DNA of 64,000 nucleotides from Bin80 sp965219915. Its GTDB lineage: Bacteria > Bacteroidota > Rhodothermia > Rhodothermales > Bin80. A program made the position numbers and the translations under genes. Location of the stretch: contig OZ244794.1 of NCBI GenBank assembly GCA_965219915.1, positions 124,001 through 188,000 of the forward strand, written 5' to 3'. The notes below the pieces were generated by a model. It was not told the origin of the DNA, made no database searches, and saw nothing but the letters and a program-made list of their open reading frames with translations. Below, piece by piece: positions 16,415 to 24,425 of the stretch. The first letter of the stretch is position 1, and each line of letters opens with the position of its first letter.

Positions 16415-18337
16415 ATGAATCAGCCAGAGTACAGAGCCGAGGATATTCAGGTCCTCGATGGTCTAGAGGCGGTCCGTAAGCGCCCCGCAATGTATATCGG
16501 GGATGTAAATGTACGCGGCCTTCATCACCTCGTCTACGAAGTCGTAGATAACGCGGTTGATGAAGCATTGGCCGGTCACTGTGACCGCATACAAGTTTAT
16601 ATCAAGGAGGACGGGGCCGTTGAAGTCAGCGACAATGGACGGGGTATACCCATTGATATACACCCCGAACAGCAGCGTTCGGCCCTAGAGGTCGTTATGA
16701 CCGTTTTGCACGCCGGCGGCAAATTCGACGATAAGACCTATAAGGTATCCGGGGGACTCCACGGTGTTGGACTTTCCTGCGTAAATGCGTTGTCCAGCCG
16801 ACTGGAAGCAAGAGTGTACCGGGAGGCTTACCTATGGAAACAGGTCTACGAGTGTGGTGTGCCCCAATGTGATCTGACCCGGGTGCGCCCTATGGAGAAA
16901 GGGGAGACCACCGGCACGAAAATAAAGTTTTGGCCAGATGCGACCATCTTTTCTGATTGCCACTTCCATTTCGGCACGATCAGCAAACGCCTCCGTGAGC
17001 TAGCCTACCTGAATGCAGGGGTACGGATTGAGCTGGAGGATCTACGAGAAGACAGCCGGGAACGAGAAGAGTATTGTTTCCGGGGTGGATTGCGTGAATT
17101 TGTTGAATATCTGGACGCTTCGCGCACCCCTATTCATGATCAGATCATCAGTTTCGGGGACGATGAGAAAACCGTTGAGGTCGCCATGCGATACAATTCG
17201 GGATACTCCACGAATGTATTCTCATTCGTGAACAACATTCACACGCATGAAGGCGGAACGCATATTGCCGGATTCAGGCAAGCGTTGACCCGAACGCTCA
17301 GGAGCAAAGCCGAGCAAAACAATCTGTTCAAGAATTTCAAGGGCGAACTGACGGGTGACGATTTTCGGGAAGGACTTACCGCGGTACTTTCTGTAAAAGT
17401 GGGCGACCCCCAGTTTGAAGGACAGACAAAAACCAAACTTGGTAACTCGGAGGTTCAGGGGCAGGTACACAGCATCGTTGCCGAACGGCTTGGCCATTGG
17501 CTGGAAGATAATCCGAAGCAGTTGAAAAACATTGTGGCCAAGGTGATTCTGGCAGCCACTGCCCGGCAGGCTGCCAGACAAGCGCGCGAGCTTGTGCAAC
17601 GCAAGAACACTTTTTCTTCTGGAGGATTACCGGGAAAGCTGGCCGATTGCGCTTCACGTGATCCAGAAATCTGCGAACTTTATCTGGTGGAGGGGGATTC
17701 GGCAGGTGGTTCCGCTAAGCAGGCACGGGATCGACATTTCCAAGCGATCCTGCCACTGCGTGGCAAGATTCTGAATGTGGAGAAAGCGCGGCTGGACAGA
17801 GTGCTGGAAAATGAAGAAATCAGAAACATCATTACAGCTCTGGGAACCGGACTGGCCACGACCGAAGATGACTTCAACTCAGACAAGCTCCGCTATCACA
17901 AGATTTTGCTGATGACGGATGCGGATGTTGACGGGGCCCATATTCGAACGCTTCTGCTAACTTTCTTTTATCGCCACTTACGTCCACTTATTGAACGGGG
18001 TCGACTCTTTATCGCGCTGCCTCCTCTGTACAAGGCAAAGCAGGGTAAACGCGAACAGTATTGCTGGTCGGATGAAGCATTGCGCTTGACTACCGAGCAA
18101 TTTCAGTCCAATGGTAAAGGCAAGATCGTGATACAACGCTATAAGGGCCTGGGGGAAATGAATCCCAATCAGCTCTGGGATACTACGATGGACCCCGAAA
18201 CACGTCAGTTGAAACGCGTTACAATAGATGATGCACTCGCAGCTGATCAAATCTTTTCAACCCTAATGGGGGACCAAGTGGAACCACGTCGCCGATTTAT
18301 TGAGCGCAATGCACGCTACGCTACACTGGACGTGTAG
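16415..18337 (+). CDS. gyrB: DNA gyrase subunit B
   Basis: This is 640 residues, standard for GyrB without insertions. It has the GHKL ATPase head (EVVDNAVDEALAG, DNGRGIP, GGLHGVGLSCVNALS), the transducer region, and the TOPRIM domain with E426-G-D-S-A-G-G and D-A-D-V-D-G-A-H-I, which bind the Mg2+ used in cleavage. The C-terminus has the conserved QRYKGLGEMN and LW-TTMDPE segments. GLPGKLADC favours GyrB over ParE. With GyrA (not in the window) it introduces negative supercoils using ATP. The glycosyltransferase gene begins 6 bp after the stop. Confidence 0.96.
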   Translation: MNQPEYRAEDIQVLDGLEAVRKRPAMYIGDVNVRGLHHLVYEVVDNAVDEALAGHCDRIQVYIKEDGAVEVSDNGRGIPIDIHPEQQRSALEVVMTVLHAGGKFDDKTYKVSGGLHGVGLSCVNALSSRLEARVYREAYLWKQVYECGVPQCDLTRVRPMEKGETTGTKIKFWPDATIFSDCHFHFGTISKRLRELAYLNAGVRIELEDLREDSREREEYCFRGGLREFVEYLDASRTPIHDQIISFGDDEKTVEVAMRYNSGYSTNVFSFVNNIHTHEGGTHIAGFRQALTRTLRSKAEQNNLFKNFKGELTGDDFREGLTAVLSVKVGDPQFEGQTKTKLGNSEVQGQVHSIVAERLGHWLEDNPKQLKNIVAKVILAATARQAARQARELVQRKNTFSSGGLPGKLADCASRDPEICELYLVEGDSAGGSAKQARDRHFQAILPLRGKILNVEKARLDRVLENEEIRNIITALGTGLATTEDDFNSDKLRYHKILLMTDADVDGAHIRTLLLTFFYRHLRPLIERGRLFIALPPLYKAKQGKREQYCWSDEALRLTTEQFQSNGKGKIVIQRYKGLGEMNPNQLWDTTMDPETRQLKRVTIDDALAADQIFSTLMGDQVEPRRRFIERNARYATLDV

Positions 18338-18343
18338 AAGCTG

Positions 18344-19318
18344 ATGCTTCCGGTCGTCGGCATTATTGTCCCAGTCTTTGAGGAAGCTGGAACCATCAGC
18401 ACGCTCGCTGACGAGATACGTGAGGTTTGTGACGAAGCCGGATTAACCTTCCAGGTCTGGTTTGTGGATGACGGCTCATTGGATGACTCCTGGGGTGAGA
18501 TCGTAAGCCTGTGTGCAGCGGACAAGCGTTTAAACGGCATTCGATTCCGTCGTAACTATGGCAAGAGCGCAGCTCTGGCAGCGGGGTTTGAGCACGTAAA
18601 CGCCAGCATTGTGATTACCATGGATGGGGATTTACAGGATGATCCGCACGAGATACCACAGCTCGTGTATGCCATAAACCAGGGGCTGGATCTCGTGAGC
18701 GGCTGGAAAAAGTCACGGAAAGACCCCCTGAGCAAAACGTTGCCCAGCCGCTTCTTTAACTTGGTCACCCGCATCGTATCCGGTATTCCGCTGCACGATT
18801 TCAATTGTGGACTCAAGGCGTACAGGCTTGAGGTGGTAAAGTCGATCAAGGTCTACGGCGAGATGCATCGATACATACCCCTTCTAGCCAAATGGGAAGG
18901 GTATTACCGCATTGGCGAGCTTCCGGTGAAGCACCGACCACGCCAACATGGACGTTCAAAGTTCGGACTCGAACGATACATCCGAGGGTGCCTGGACCTA
19001 GTGACGGTTAGTTTTCTGACCCGTTTCGGTGCGCGCCCCATGCATTTCTTCGGTTCAATGGGACTGCTGGCGTTTCTAGGTGGATTTATAATCAGCTTAT
19101 GGATCACCATCGACAAACTTGTTTACGACAACCCTGTGGGTGATCGGCCAGCACTCCTTCTGGGCGCACTGCTCATTATTGTCGGGGTACAGGCTATGTG
19201 TACGGGTTTCCTCGGCGACCTCATACTGCGCGGACGCATGGAAGAGCGGCAACCTTACATAATAGCCGAGCTACAGCAGAGGATGGCCGTATCTCCTGAC
19301 GAGACTGAAAATCCATAG
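18344..19318 (+). CDS. Family 2 glycosyltransferase, polyprenyl-phosphate type
   Basis: The 324-residue product has a GT-A domain with the nucleotide-binding D-D-G-S (about residue 43) and the metal-binding D-G-D-L-Q-D-D-P (about residue 87). Two membrane helices sit at the C-terminus (about 226-250 and 264-290). This layout, with HRPRQHGRSKFG before the helices, matches DPM1/ArnC/GtrB-like enzymes that move a sugar from a nucleotide to undecaprenyl phosphate on the cytoplasmic membrane face. The sugar is not predictable. It sits 6 bp behind gyrB and is likely co-transcribed with it. Confidence 0.88.
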   Translation: MLPVVGIIVPVFEEAGTISTLADEIREVCDEAGLTFQVWFVDDGSLDDSWGEIVSLCAADKRLNGIRFRRNYGKSAALAAGFEHVNASIVITMDGDLQDDPHEIPQLVYAINQGLDLVSGWKKSRKDPLSKTLPSRFFNLVTRIVSGIPLHDFNCGLKAYRLEVVKSIKVYGEMHRYIPLLAKWEGYYRIGELPVKHRPRQHGRSKFGLERYIRGCLDLVTVSFLTRFGARPMHFFGSMGLLAFLGGFIISLWITIDKLVYDNPVGDRPALLLGALLIIVGVQAMCTGFLGDLILRGRMEERQPYIIAELQQRMAVSPDETENP

Positions 19319-19822
19319 CCTAGCCTACGGGGTACGGAGCCTGCATGCGGACCTTGACTCTCCTTCACGCGCTCTAGACCCACGGCTTGATAGAGGTGTT
19401 AATCTAGCAGCGACTTGGAGATCCCCGGCTAATTGAGTTTGAGCGTTTCCTCCAGTCCATCGTTTAAGCCGGCCGATGCGGCAGACATTGTTCCTCCAAG
19501 TCCGTACAGATTATCTGCGCTGGCACCGGGAGGCCAATTCGCGACAATGTTGACACGGGATGTTGACACGTTTTTACCATCTCCGTGGTTGCTTTAACCG
19601 CAGTTTTCGCATACCCCAGCTTACCTTCATGGAACAGCATCTAACGAACGTACCGGAGAACCCTTGGAGCGTGTGACCGTTCTCACTGATGGTTCACGGT
19701 TTGAACAACAACCGCTCAGGACAGCAAATCCGAACCTGAAATGCCCTCGGCCAATCAAGCCTCTGGCTACTGCAACGGTCCTATTCTATGGCATGGTGTA
19801 TGGGTTACAAAAATGATATTTG
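19319..19822. other. 504-bp gap with decayed coding sequence
   Basis: On the minus strand, 19429-19620 carries protein-like sequence broken by a stop (see the pseudogene entry). The plus strand between 19598 and 19817 is also open for 70 codons without a good start. The remainder looks non-coding. The promoter for the methyltransferase gene must be close to 19800. Confidence 0.4.
19429..19620 (-). pseudogene. Remnant of an unidentified gene (3' end)
   Basis: Reading the minus strand, the 51 codons ending at the TAG at 19429-19431 give a protein-like tail (RVNIVANWPPGASADNLYGL and onward). It is preceded in frame by a TAA, while the adjacent frame just upstream continues as GYAKTAVKATTEMVKT. 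A frameshift between the two halves would explain this. The joined sequence vaguely recalls the YxxxK helix and following strand of short-chain dehydrogenases, but I am not confident of that identity. No start codon or upstream domain survives. Confidence 0.3.
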
Positions 19823-20632
19823 ATGGAGTATGACCCGGTCAAGGATCGATTTGGCAGTCTAATCGATTCATATCCAAGATGCCTCCCGATCCTTTTTGGA
19901 ATCCTGGATTTATTGTTTCTCCGAACGTGGTATGTCCATCGTGTACTGCGAAAGTTGAACCTTGGCCCCGGCGCAAGACTCCTGGATGCCGGCACTGGTT
20001 TCGGACAGTACGCCTGGCATGTGCTTCGAAAGTATTCGGGAGTTTCGGTTACCGGGATAGATATCAAAAAAGACTACCTCGAACGGGCAGACCGCTGTTT
20101 TCGTGCATTCGGTCTGTCTGATCGGGTGGAGCTGCTGGTTGATGACGTGACAAAACCCCAAGTTGAGGGAGCTTTTGATTGCATCCTTGCAGTAGACATT
20201 CTTGAGCATATTGAGGCCGATGAGGTTGCCATTGGCCACTTTTCACAGCGATTGCTTCCGGGTGGGCGTCTAATTATAAGTACCCCGAGCGATCAGGGCG
20301 GATCGGATGTCAAAGCCGATGGACAATCCAGTTTCATCGGTGAGCATGTACGAGATGGCTACAATCTCGGCGAACTGACTCAAAAACTTGAACATGCCGG
20401 GCTGAGAATAGAGGAATCACACTATAGCTATGGACCGATTGGATCGGCAGCCTGGCGTATGCTGATCAAGGTACCCCTTTTGTTATTGGGCAGATCCATG
20501 TTATTGATGCCATTGGTTGCGCTCTATTACATCCCTGTCTTTCCATTGGGACTGCTCATGAACTCAATGGATCTGTCTCGAGACAATGATGCAGGAACGG
20601 GACTGATTGTAGTTGCCCGCCGAAAAACTTGA
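19823..20632 (+). CDS. Class I SAM-dependent methyltransferase
   Basis: This is 269 residues from the ATG at 19823; a TTG lies directly before it. Motif I is LLDAGTGFGQYAW (about residues 55-67), motif II gives the acidic GIDIKKDYLERA strand, and motif IV is CILAVDILEHIEADE. These are the Rossmann-fold SAM-binding elements of the Methyltransf_11/ubiE type. A hydrophobic C-terminal stretch (about 215-250) suggests membrane association. The substrate is unknown. It stands alone upstream of pyrG, with a 504-bp gap before it. Confidence 0.8.
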   Translation: MEYDPVKDRFGSLIDSYPRCLPILFGILDLLFLRTWYVHRVLRKLNLGPGARLLDAGTGFGQYAWHVLRKYSGVSVTGIDIKKDYLERADRCFRAFGLSDRVELLVDDVTKPQVEGAFDCILAVDILEHIEADEVAIGHFSQRLLPGGRLIISTPSDQGGSDVKADGQSSFIGEHVRDGYNLGELTQKLEHAGLRIEESHYSYGPIGSAAWRMLIKVPLLLLGRSMLLMPLVALYYIPVFPLGLLMNSMDLSRDNDAGTGLIVVARRKT

Positions 20633-20720
20633 TAAGATTCAGGCAAAAGCCTTAGTTTAGGTGGGCCCCCGTGCCACGATTCAGGCTTAGAATTAACCGA
20701 CGCAATTTTTGCGTACTGAG

Positions 20721-22367
20721 GTGACAAAGTATATTTTCGTGACAGGAGGAGTTTCGTCTTCGCTTGGTAAAGGAATCTTTTGTGCTTCCCTGGGCAGGCT
20801 TCTTGAAAGCCATGGCCTGAGAGTTTCTATCCTGAAACTGGATCCATACATAAATGTGGATCCAGGCACCATGAACCCCTACGAGCACGGAGAAGTTTTT
20901 GTCACGGATGATGGGGCGGAAACAGATCTGGATCTTGGGCACTACGAACGATTCCTGGGGCACGAAACAAGCCAGGCCAATAACATCACCACCGGCCGCG
21001 TATATAGTGAGGTCATAGGCAAGGAACGTGCAGGAGAGTATCTGGGGAAGACAGTACAGGTCGTCCCACACATCATTGACGAAATCAAAAGCTGGGTTCT
21101 GCGTCTTCCTGAAGAACAGGACCTGGATGTTGTAATCTCAGAAATAGGCGGTACGGTCGGGGATATTGAGAGTCTGCCATACCTCGAGGCCATTCGACAG
21201 TTGCGCTACGAAAAGGGCTCCGTGAATGTCCAGATTGCACACCTGACCCTCGTGCCATACTTGGCAGCGGCGGGAGAGCTAAAAACCAAGCCAACCCAGC
21301 ATTCCGTCAAAGTGCTGCTCTCCTATGGACTCCAGCCGGACCTTCTTGTGTGCCGGTCTGAGCGACCGCTGGATACAGACTTGCGGGGCAAAATAGCTAG
21401 CTTCTGCAATGTGGAGGCCCGAGCAGTCATTGAGGCACTTGACGCGCGTTCTATTTATGAAGTGCCGCTCCAGCTTGCAAAGGAAGGGGTCCAGCAATTG
21501 ATGCTTGAGCGGCTGAGAATTATGGATAACGTGATTCACCGGCGCTTGACGAACCAACCGGACCTGACGGACTGGGCGCGTTTCATCCAGCGACTAAATT
21601 CGCCGGAAAAGGAGGTTCGCATCGCGCTCGTGGGAAAATATGTAGCGCATCAGGATGCTTATAAGTCAATCTCTGAGTCGTTCATACTGGCGGGCGCAGA
21701 GTTATCCGTTCATGTGGATCTGAAGCTTGTGGAGAGCGAGCACGTAAACAAAAAGAGCAGTGAAGCATTGCTCGGTGACGTAACGGGTATTCTGGTGGCA
21801 CCCGGTTTTGGGACGCGCGGCATTGAAGGCAAGATTGAGGCAACCAGGTACGCCCGTGTCAACAATATCCCCTTCCTCGGCATTTGTCTGGGACTGCAGT
21901 GTGCAATTATTGCGTTTGCGCGGGATGCGTGCAGTATGGAAGATGCCGATTCCACCGAATTCAACCCAGACTCCCCCTGGCCAGTTATTGACCTGATGGA
22001 AGATCAGAAGGGAGTATCTGATAAAGGTGGCACAATGCGGCTTGGGGCGTATGATTGCCGTATCGTCGAGGGATCGCTCGTGCATTCCATTTACAGAGAG
22101 ACGATGGTACGCGAGCGGCATCGTCACCGGTACGAGATCAACAATGCGCTCAGGCACCATCTGGAGGCACAAGGGATCCGGTTCACGGGAATCAATCCGG
22201 CGAACGGACTAGTGGAAATTGCCGAGTGGCCCATGCATCCCTGGTATGTCGGTGTGCAGTTTCACCCGGAATATCGATCTATCGTTGGCCGCCCTCACCC
22301 CCTCTTCACATCATTTGTTTCTGCCGCGGCGGGCATGTCAGAGCATCCAGAGAACCCGACCCGGTAA
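20721..22367 (+). CDS. pyrG: CTP synthase (glutamine hydrolysing)
   Basis: Starting at GTG 20721 the product opens M-T-K-Y-I-F-V-T-G-G, the near-universal PyrG N-terminus, and is 548 residues; a TTG at 20709 would add four residues. The amidoligase domain has GKGI in the P-loop and EIGGTVGDIES, and the C-terminal class I glutamine amidotransferase has the nucleophile Cys389 in GICLG and the HPE motif near the end. It converts UTP to CTP with ATP and glutamine. The gene precedes the dcw operon but is separated from mraZ by a promoter region. Confidence 0.95.
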   Translation: MTKYIFVTGGVSSSLGKGIFCASLGRLLESHGLRVSILKLDPYINVDPGTMNPYEHGEVFVTDDGAETDLDLGHYERFLGHETSQANNITTGRVYSEVIGKERAGEYLGKTVQVVPHIIDEIKSWVLRLPEEQDLDVVISEIGGTVGDIESLPYLEAIRQLRYEKGSVNVQIAHLTLVPYLAAAGELKTKPTQHSVKVLLSYGLQPDLLVCRSERPLDTDLRGKIASFCNVEARAVIEALDARSIYEVPLQLAKEGVQQLMLERLRIMDNVIHRRLTNQPDLTDWARFIQRLNSPEKEVRIALVGKYVAHQDAYKSISESFILAGAELSVHVDLKLVESEHVNKKSSEALLGDVTGILVAPGFGTRGIEGKIEATRYARVNNIPFLGICLGLQCAIIAFARDACSMEDADSTEFNPDSPWPVIDLMEDQKGVSDKGGTMRLGAYDCRIVEGSLVHSIYRETMVRERHRHRYEINNALRHHLEAQGIRFTGINPANGLVEIAEWPMHPWYVGVQFHPEYRSIVGRPHPLFTSFVSAAAGMSEHPENPTR

Positions 22368-22484
22368 TTGCTTCCAGACCAGAATCCTCTCTGGTACAAC
22401 AGCTTGCACCCCTACTTGAAAGGATCTTGCATCGTGTAAGGGCTTGGGTCTTATATAAGAAAACCTTTGCAAAGTAAAAAGAAA

Positions 22485-22520
22485 TGGAGTATATTGGGGA
22501 AAAAGTGGGTAAAAGTGGGA
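22485..22520 (+). promoter_or_regulatory. MraZ operator upstream of the dcw operon
   Basis: A run of TGGG-type repeats sits 55-90 bp before mraZ: TGGA at 22485, TGGG at 22495, TGGG at 22506 and TGGG at 22516, each followed by an A-rich spacer (GTGGGTAAAA, GTGGGAAAA). MraZ autoregulates its operon by binding three or four TGGG/AAAGTGG-type repeats spaced about one helical turn apart, so the match is good; one interval here is 11 bp. A possible promoter TTGCAT (22427) with TTATAT (22451) lies upstream; another -10-like TATACT lies at 22556. Confidence 0.75.
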
Positions 22521-22574
22521 AAAATGATATTTTTTTTGTATCATATCTCCCTAGTTATACTCGGGTAGCGCCGA

Positions 22575-23018
22575 ATGTCAGGGTTCAAGGGGCAAGCAAC
22601 ATATTCAATAGATGCGAAGGGGCGCGTAGCGGTTCCCGCAAAAATGCGTGCCTGCATGAGCACAGATGCACGAGAGACATTTGTGATCACGCGTGGATTT
22701 GAGGAATGCATTTATGCGTATCCGCTTGACAGGTGGAGAGATATTGAGCGTGAGATTGAGGGGCTGAATCCATACAATCGGCAGGACAGGGCTTTTACCC
22801 GTCGATTCCTGAGATGGGCTGAGGAAGTGGTTTTGGACAAGAAGGGTCGTATCGCACTTCACAGACCACTGATTGAGTACGCAGGGATAAACCAGAATGC
22901 ATTGATTTTGGGGAGCCAGAGACATATTGAATTCTGGGATCCGCAAAAATTTGACGAATACTTGGCAGCGGAGGAAGCAGACTACGAGACGCTTGCTACG
23001 CAAGTGATGGGAGGGTAG
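22575..23018 (+). CDS. mraZ: Transcriptional regulator MraZ
   Basis: The 147-residue product has two AbrB-like beta-hairpin repeats with the D-x-K-G-R motifs at about residues 14-18 (DAKGR) and 90-94 (DKKGR). MraZ forms ring oligomers that bind the repeated boxes in its own promoter and represses the division and wall operon. It is the first gene of the cluster; the stop codon TAG touches the ATG of rsmH. The TGGG repeats upstream fit autoregulation. Confidence 0.95.
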   Translation: MSGFKGQATYSIDAKGRVAVPAKMRACMSTDARETFVITRGFEECIYAYPLDRWRDIEREIEGLNPYNRQDRAFTRRFLRWAEEVVLDKKGRIALHRPLIEYAGINQNALILGSQRHIEFWDPQKFDEYLAAEEADYETLATQVMGG

Positions 23019-23972
23019 ATGTTGACGGCAAAAGGGCCGTACGCGACCGCCTATCACACGCCTGTTCTTTATCATACTGTACTGGAATATCTGATAACGG
23101 ATAAGAGTGGCGTGTATGTTGACGCGACCGCGGGAGGAGGAGGACACGTAGAGGCCATCCTATCTGTACTCTCGCCCAATGGATGCGTGATCGCAATTGA
23201 TCGAGATGCCGATGCTGTGCATGCCGTGAAGAGGCGACTGCCCGAAGCCATTGGCTCAAAGCAGTTGATGGTATATCAAAGCGCTTTCAGTAATCTGGAG
23301 AACCTTGTACAGGGGCATGCGCCTATTTCGGGGCTGTTGCTTGACCTAGGAGTCTCTTCATACCAGTTGGATCACGGCCCTCGAGGCTTCAGCCATCGCC
23401 AGACAGCTCCACTAGACATGCGAATGGATGTGGAGTCGCCAACAGCTGCAGCCGATATCGTGAATGGATTTACGGAGGATGCATTACGCAAGCTTCTCCA
23501 CCGCTGGGGAGAGGAACCTCATGCACGGCGAATAGCCCGACGGATCGTGGCCTGTCGACCAATAGAGACCACAACCGATTTGGCCATGGCTGTGCGCAGC
23601 GCAGTCCCCGTGCGTTGGGAATCACGGGCAGTAGCCCGCACCTTCCAAGCACTGCGTATCGCTGTGAACGAGGAAATGGATGAACTGGCATACGTTCTTG
23701 AAGCCAGCGCACGGGTCGTGGGCGAAGGCGGACGCCTAGTCGTGATCAGCTATCACTCACTGGAGGATCGTATGGTGAAACGCATTCTGAGGGATGGTGT
23801 CCTAACGGGTGAAGCCGAACGGGATATTTACGGAGTGAAGCTTGTGCCCTGGCAACCGCTCACCCGCCGGCCCGTGGTCCCGGACGCTGAAGAAGTTGTG
23901 GCTAATCGCCGCTCCCGAAGTGCAAAACTGCGCGCCGGTGTCCGTTGCGCATTTCCAGTCAGCAACAGATAA
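23019..23972 (+). CDS. rsmH: 16S rRNA (cytosine(1402)-N4)-methyltransferase RsmH
   Basis: The 317-residue product has the HTPVLYHTVLEYL start typical of the family, DATAGGGGH as SAM motif I (about residue 36), DLGVSSYQLD, and the C-terminal ISYHSLEDRMVKR. It methylates N4 of C1402 in the ribosomal P site. It starts directly at the base after the mraZ stop; GGAGGG at the end of mraZ serves as ribosome-binding site. This is the conserved second gene of dcw clusters. Confidence 0.96.
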   Translation: MLTAKGPYATAYHTPVLYHTVLEYLITDKSGVYVDATAGGGGHVEAILSVLSPNGCVIAIDRDADAVHAVKRRLPEAIGSKQLMVYQSAFSNLENLVQGHAPISGLLLDLGVSSYQLDHGPRGFSHRQTAPLDMRMDVESPTAAADIVNGFTEDALRKLLHRWGEEPHARRIARRIVACRPIETTTDLAMAVRSAVPVRWESRAVARTFQALRIAVNEEMDELAYVLEASARVVGEGGRLVVISYHSLEDRMVKRILRDGVLTGEAERDIYGVKLVPWQPLTRRPVVPDAEEVVANRRSRSAKLRAGVRCAFPVSNR

Positions 23973-23981
23973 AGCGCTGTT

Positions 23982-24425
23982 ATGGCAAATAACCGCAATT
24001 TTAGTGAACTAGGCCCCCGCGACCGAACTCTGCGCACTCGGCGCGCAGTGGAGAGAGCTATGCACACGGTCCGCGGCTGGCAGGAGTTGACGGTCATAGA
24101 CGAAATCTCTCCGAAACCGAGAGTTCTAGCGCGTATATCAACCCTGCGCTTCGGCCTGATGGTCTTTGCAATTGCAGCCGCCTTCACGGTCTATATCGGT
24201 CACGTTTATCAGTCGCAGGATCTGTTGGACGAAATAAATCTCCAGCGCCAGGAAAATGTCCGGCTCCACCTGCAGCATAACCAGACCCTTGCGGAATACC
24301 ACGCCGCTACAGGTCCTTCCGTCATTTACCGGCGTGCGCAGACACTCGGGCTTCAGGATAGACCTGAATTTGAGTATGTAGGAACTGCTCCCGCAGACAC
24401 CCTGGCTGACCCCTCTCAACCATGA
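23982..24425 (+). CDS. ftsL: FtsL-like cell division protein
   Basis: The 147-residue product has a basic cytoplasmic N-terminus, one membrane helix at about 54-74 and then a coiled-coil stretch rich in Gln/Leu/Glu (about 76-105) facing the periplasm. FtsL proteins are poorly conserved in sequence, so the call rests on this topology and on its place between rsmH and ftsI. In the divisome FtsL binds FtsB and FtsQ and helps activate FtsWI. Its end overlaps ftsI by 4 bp (ATGA). Confidence 0.8.
   Translation: MANNRNFSELGPRDRTLRTRRAVERAMHTVRGWQELTVIDEISPKPRVLARISTLRFGLMVFAIAAAFTVYIGHVYQSQDLLDEINLQRQENVRLHLQHNQTLAEYHAATGPSVIYRRAQTLGLQDRPEFEYVGTAPADTLADPSQP

Noticed and set aside
19429..19620. Identification of the relic as a short-chain dehydrogenase
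   Set aside because: Resemblance rests on a few residues across a presumed frameshift; kept as unidentified.
22378..22395. Hairpin ACCAGA/TCTGGT after pyrG
   Set aside because: Short stem and no T-run; may be chance.
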